This document shows, piece by piece, positions 60,721-64,000 of a stretch of DNA of 64,000 bases. The stretch's first letter is position 1. Every line of letters starts with the position of its first letter. The notes beneath the pieces were generated by a model that saw only the letters and a list, made by a program, of their open reading frames with translations, did no database searches and was not told the DNA's origin. The position numbers and the translations under genes were made by a program. This DNA comes from Agroathelia rolfsii (Eukaryota; Basidiomycota; Agaricomycetes; Amylocorticiales; Amylocorticiaceae), in NCBI GenBank assembly GCA_018343915.1, contig JABRWF010000001.1, positions 3,844,001 through 3,908,000 on the forward strand, read 5' to 3'.

Positions 60721-60920
60721 CGTCGTTGTCGCGCCTGGTGCGGAGGAGAGGAGAACTTGGAGGAGGATGTGGAGGTTAGTGGGGAAAATCAGGAGGAAAA
60801 CGGAAAATAAGTAAATAAGTAAATAAAAATTAGCCGCCACTTTTTGTGAATTTTGACCATCGCATACAACTTGCTTTGATCCACTTCATTGCCTGTATCG
60901 TAACTCTACCATACACCAGC
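60721..60920. promoter_or_regulatory. divergent promoter, EF-Ts / NAF1
   Basis: 200 nt between divergent start codons. It holds a TAAGTAAATAAGTAAATAAA run near 60808-60828. Confidence 0.45.
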
Positions 60921-62978
60921 ATGGACGAAGAAATACCAGGCTTTAGAATACCGAGCACTCTCCCACAAGACCTTAGCTTCATCAGCGAACTTATTGGCTC
61001 TGACATTTCGCCGTCTCCCACTGTTCCGCTGCCTCCAGTCACTGTAAAATCTACCCAGCCTACCGCTTCACCAAAGCATGAAAATTCAAGAGACGACGAT
61101 ATGGATAGTGATGCCTCCAGTGAGGCGGAGGTCGAGGCTACACTAGTGCCCACTCCTCCAGAGCACGAGGAAGCTGCTGCATCAACAGCAACAAATGTAC
61201 AAATGTATGGCCTAAGATGACTCTGTGTTCTCTAGACAATTGACTATATCTACTAGGCTCAAGATTGAGTCTACTTCTGTATCACTACCAATACAACAAG
61301 CTTCCGCACAAGATGCTTCATCCTCATCCTGCGATTCGAGCTCTGACTCTGACGAATCTGATTCGGACGAGGAGGAAAAGGACAGCATCGCAGCTATTCG
61401 CAGCAAACTGCGTGAGGCTGAAAATGAAAATGACGATGATGATGACGATGATGACGGCGAAGGTGGTGCCGGTGCATCTAAGAATGCACATGTACAAACC
61501 AAGAATGAAATCCCGGATGCTCCTATTAACGTACCTGAGATTGAGGAAGTTCCGGAGCATGAACAACTCGAGCATGTCGGCGAGATTATGGTTATTATAA
61601 ACAACGTCGTCATTGTCAAAGGCGACATGCGCTCAAGCGACCGTGTGTTGGATACGGATACACTTCTTGTCTTTGAGGACCGCAAAGTATTCGGCTACGT
61701 ACGTGCATAACTCACCCCCTATCGTCCCTACAAATGAGCGATTTGACATATTACATACAGATCTTTGAAACGTTCGGTCCAACCCAACAACCCATGTACC
61801 AAGTCAAGTTCAACAGTGTCTACCCCCTCGACCCGGAAAAAGTCCAGGTCTCGCGCGCGGTGTTCCACGTTCCACAGAGGAGCAGGTTCGTGTTCGTCAG
61901 CCACGTGAAGGCGCTCAAAGGCAGCGACGCCAGCAACGTGCACGACGAGGAACCTGCCGAGGACGAGCTCGAATTTTCCGATGATGAGGCGGAGGCAGCA
62001 TGGAAGAGCGCTAGGAAGCAACAGTAAGCTATCATTATATCAACTGACACGGTCGATTGTGCTCAAATTTCCTTTCTTCATGATAGAAAACGAGCAGGAT
62101 CACGAGCCGGCTCTGTTGCCTCATCGAGACAGCCCTCCCCCTCGCCCTCTATGCTGCGCGACCGAGACATGATAGAAGGCACCACATTCTACGGTACGGC
62201 GACCTCGCGCCCATTCGATATGGATCTTAGCGCGGGCCCATCGCGACCTGCGCCGATACCATACGACGATCCGTACTCGGATGAATACAACCTCGCAATG
62301 TCCATGGACGAAAATCGTGACATGGGGGAAGATAGCCAGTCACTCATGTCGAGTGCTACTCAGGGGTATGATGGACCCGTGGCTAGGTCGTCCGGGCGGG
62401 GACGGGGTGGAAGCCGAGGTCGTAGCGGTGGTAATAGGGGTCGTGGAGGAGGAAGGGACGCCGGCCCGCGAGGACGTGGGCGCGGGCGTGGACGAGGGGG
62501 ATGGGCGGGACAGCATGTAGATGCTACTGAGTACCCCTCTGGGCCTTCTGGGTCAGCATACGCCAATGCCGCCTCATCGGCATATGTCCCTGCCACCGCA
62601 TACTCCGCGGGCGGCGGCCCTACGCCTTCATGGCCTGGGCCACCGCCCGTGCAGCAACCTCAGGCAGCACAAGGTTGGGCGTACCCACAGCAACCAGCAC
62701 CATACCCGAGTCAGTTCTATCCCTCGCACCAGCAACACCAGCAACAGGCCTTTGTACAGCCGCATATTAACCCCCGGTTTGCTGCTGCGTTTGGCATGAA
62801 TTTTCCATCTTTCTCGCAATCCCACCTCCATCAACAACAGCCACAGCAGCATTATCCGTCTACGCAATCTGCACCAAGCGGGGACTGGAGCGGTCAATGG
62901 GTATTGCCTACAACCACCACCTCTTCTGGCCAGCAGCAACCGCAACAAAATCAGCAGCAGCAAGGAGGAAATCCCTGA
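60921..62978 (+). CDS. NAF1: H/ACA RNP assembly factor NAF1
   Basis: A shuttling chaperone that loads the H/ACA core (dyskerin, Nop10, Nhp2) and is later replaced by Gar1. Exons are 60921-61204, 61257-61699, about 61760-62023 and about 62088-62978. The N-terminus MDEEIPGFRIPSTLPQDLSF precedes long acidic/Ser tracts (SSSCDSSSDSDESDSDEEE). The Gar1-like beta-barrel core reads EHVGEIMVIINNVVIVKGD, VLDTDTLLVFEDRKVFGY then IFETFGPTQQPMYQVKFNS. The C-terminus has an RG/RGG-rich segment (GRGRGGSRGRSGGNRGRGGG) and a Pro/Gln-rich tail ending QNQQQQGGNP. The first intron was placed at 51 nt; a 31-nt version gives a slightly longer protein. Confidence 0.92.
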
Positions 62979-63239
62979 TTATTTCTCTTGTCTACTCATT
63001 CAGAGAAAAAGTAGAGTAAATAAGACACCTTGTAATTTATATGGAGTAAGTGTCTATTTTTTGCTATTGATTGAAATAGACATTAAGTGATGGTAGATGT
63101 ATGCATTAATGACCAGTCTGATGACCTACACTCCCATTATGTATATATCAGAGAATCACGATGACCACTAGCCTACGAAGGTAAATACCTCAATATGAAC
63201 TGGCACAAGAATGATTACCCACTTGGATTAAGTCAAAAA
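62979..63239. other. convergent intergenic region
   Basis: AT-rich 3' flank of NAF1 (+) and the F-box remnant (-). No gene seen. Confidence 0.45.
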
Positions 63240-63900
63240 TCAACCACTGGAAACCTCAAAATCCGCCACATTGTTCTTGAGCCATTCGTAATCGGCATCG
63301 TTGTCGATAATATTGAACCCTTTCAAATTTAATCTCTGAATCTTGGCATACTCCACTGGATCGAAATCGATCTCGTCTGTCAAATTCTTTGAGTTGGGCG
63401 GCGAGGAGCTTCCTGATCGATGCCACAGGTATTTGATCTGTAGTGTTGTCTCCAATGGTTATTAGATCCGCCAGCCGAGGAGAAAATATCTTGTCCATCG
63501 TTTGAGAAGTAAATGAGGCACAGTTGGTGACCATCGGAGAACGCGGCATCGGCCCCCAAAGGAGCTGTCGCAGGTCATCAGTGGCGCCAATATCTTCCAG
63601 CTTCAGATTTTCAGCTGTTGGAACATGGTACGAATTGACATCTGAGAGTGAGCAATTCGTGATACCCAGAGAGACCACAGAGCGGGCGCTTGAGCTAATC
63701 AAACGCAAGATGGCCGCGGCCACTCGGGGCTGGAGGTTATCTACCATGAGAGTGTTGAGGCTCGGGTAGCGAGTTGGGCAAACTACTAGTAAGTAAGCTC
63801 AGGTGTTCCATCTTTCTCAGACATCCTGTACAAGTTAGCAAACCAGCTATCACAAAAGAGTTTTCACTTATTAAACCGCAATAGTTGGTCATGTTTTCGC
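63240..63900 (-). pseudogene. decayed F-box-like gene, C-terminal part
   Basis: The frame at 63747-63256 carries DNLQPRVAAAILRLISSSAR, NCASFTSQTMDKIFS and PVASIRKLLAAQLKEF, paralogous to PHAAAAILR, NCPSFTSDTLD and IASIKKLV of the two F-box genes at 32667-36106. The expected ending (LKGFNIIDNDADYEWLKNNV) is present but in another frame after about 63400, so a frameshift separates them. Further upstream a SLPNSLPEP-like piece appears in yet another frame. Any F-box would lie beyond 63900 or be lost. A sequencing error could explain one shift but not several. Confidence 0.65.
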
Positions 63901-64000
63901 TCAGGTTATCCACTGCCAGTAGCTACTGTCTCTTTATACACAGAGCCCGAGAACAGCCGTGCTAGGGCTGTGAGGGATGGGCTCAACCATGGAAACAAAG

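Noticed and set aside
60721..60840. N-terminal extension of EF-Ts
   Set aside because: The extension is strongly hydrophobic and unlike a presequence; ATG 60720 starts a normal mitochondrial presequence.

Overview
The window is nuclear DNA of a filamentous basidiomycete, most likely an agaricomycete (mushroom-forming fungus). The evidence is dense genes with many introns of about 50-120 nt and GT-AG ends, fungal orthologues throughout (ABZ1-type PabA-PabB fusion, POM152, TTI1, NAF1, RRP1), an intron-containing histone H4, and agaricomycete-style families (single-exon F-box proteins with a conserved SVCSTWNKIC block, and DUF6533/DUF6534 seven-helix membrane proteins). No CRISPR, operon, rRNA or convincing tRNA gene is visible.

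Layout. 1-10975 is a compact housekeeping block: 3' part of dCMP deaminase (+), TTI1 (-), p-aminobenzoate synthase (+, divergent from TTI1), ALG9 mannosyltransferase (+) and histone H4 (+). 10976-15520 is a repeat-rich, gene-poor gap with nested fold-back elements, a 24-28 nt tandem array, an AT-rich array and two adjacent hairpin elements. 15640-32445 is a second housekeeping block: RNase III-like/dsRBD protein (-), gamma-tubulin complex protein GCP4 (+), inorganic pyrophosphatase (+), POM152 nucleoporin (-), a 2-oxoglutarate/Fe(II) dioxygenase (-), NEDD8-conjugating enzyme UBC12 (+), 5-hydroxyisourate hydrolase (-) and RRP1 (+). 32667-39158 holds two tandem F-box paralogues and a TBC-domain protein, all minus.

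40061-57019 is an accessory region: a secreted rhamnogalacturonan lyase (PL4), two duplicated TetX-like FAD monooxygenases, one DUF6534 and two DUF6533 membrane proteins, separated by AT-rich gaps that carry at least four short inverted-repeat elements. One of these is a near-perfect palindrome inside an intron of the second monooxygenase. 58093-62978 returns to housekeeping genes: alkaline ceramidase (+), mitochondrial EF-Ts (-) and NAF1 (+). The right edge carries a frameshifted F-box pseudogene (-).

The genes do not form one pathway. Ribosome and RNP biogenesis is represented by RRP1 and NAF1, nucleotide and folate metabolism by dCMP deaminase and PABA synthase, and PIKK/TOR assembly by TTI1. 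The most unusual points are the family of short hairpin elements, two proteins with degenerate catalytic residues (RNase III-like, and a TBC domain lacking both the Arg and Gln fingers), and a pyrophosphatase with two candidate starts that would give a mitochondrial and a cytosolic form. All gene structures were assembled by eye from splice signals and family conservation; no alignments were run.
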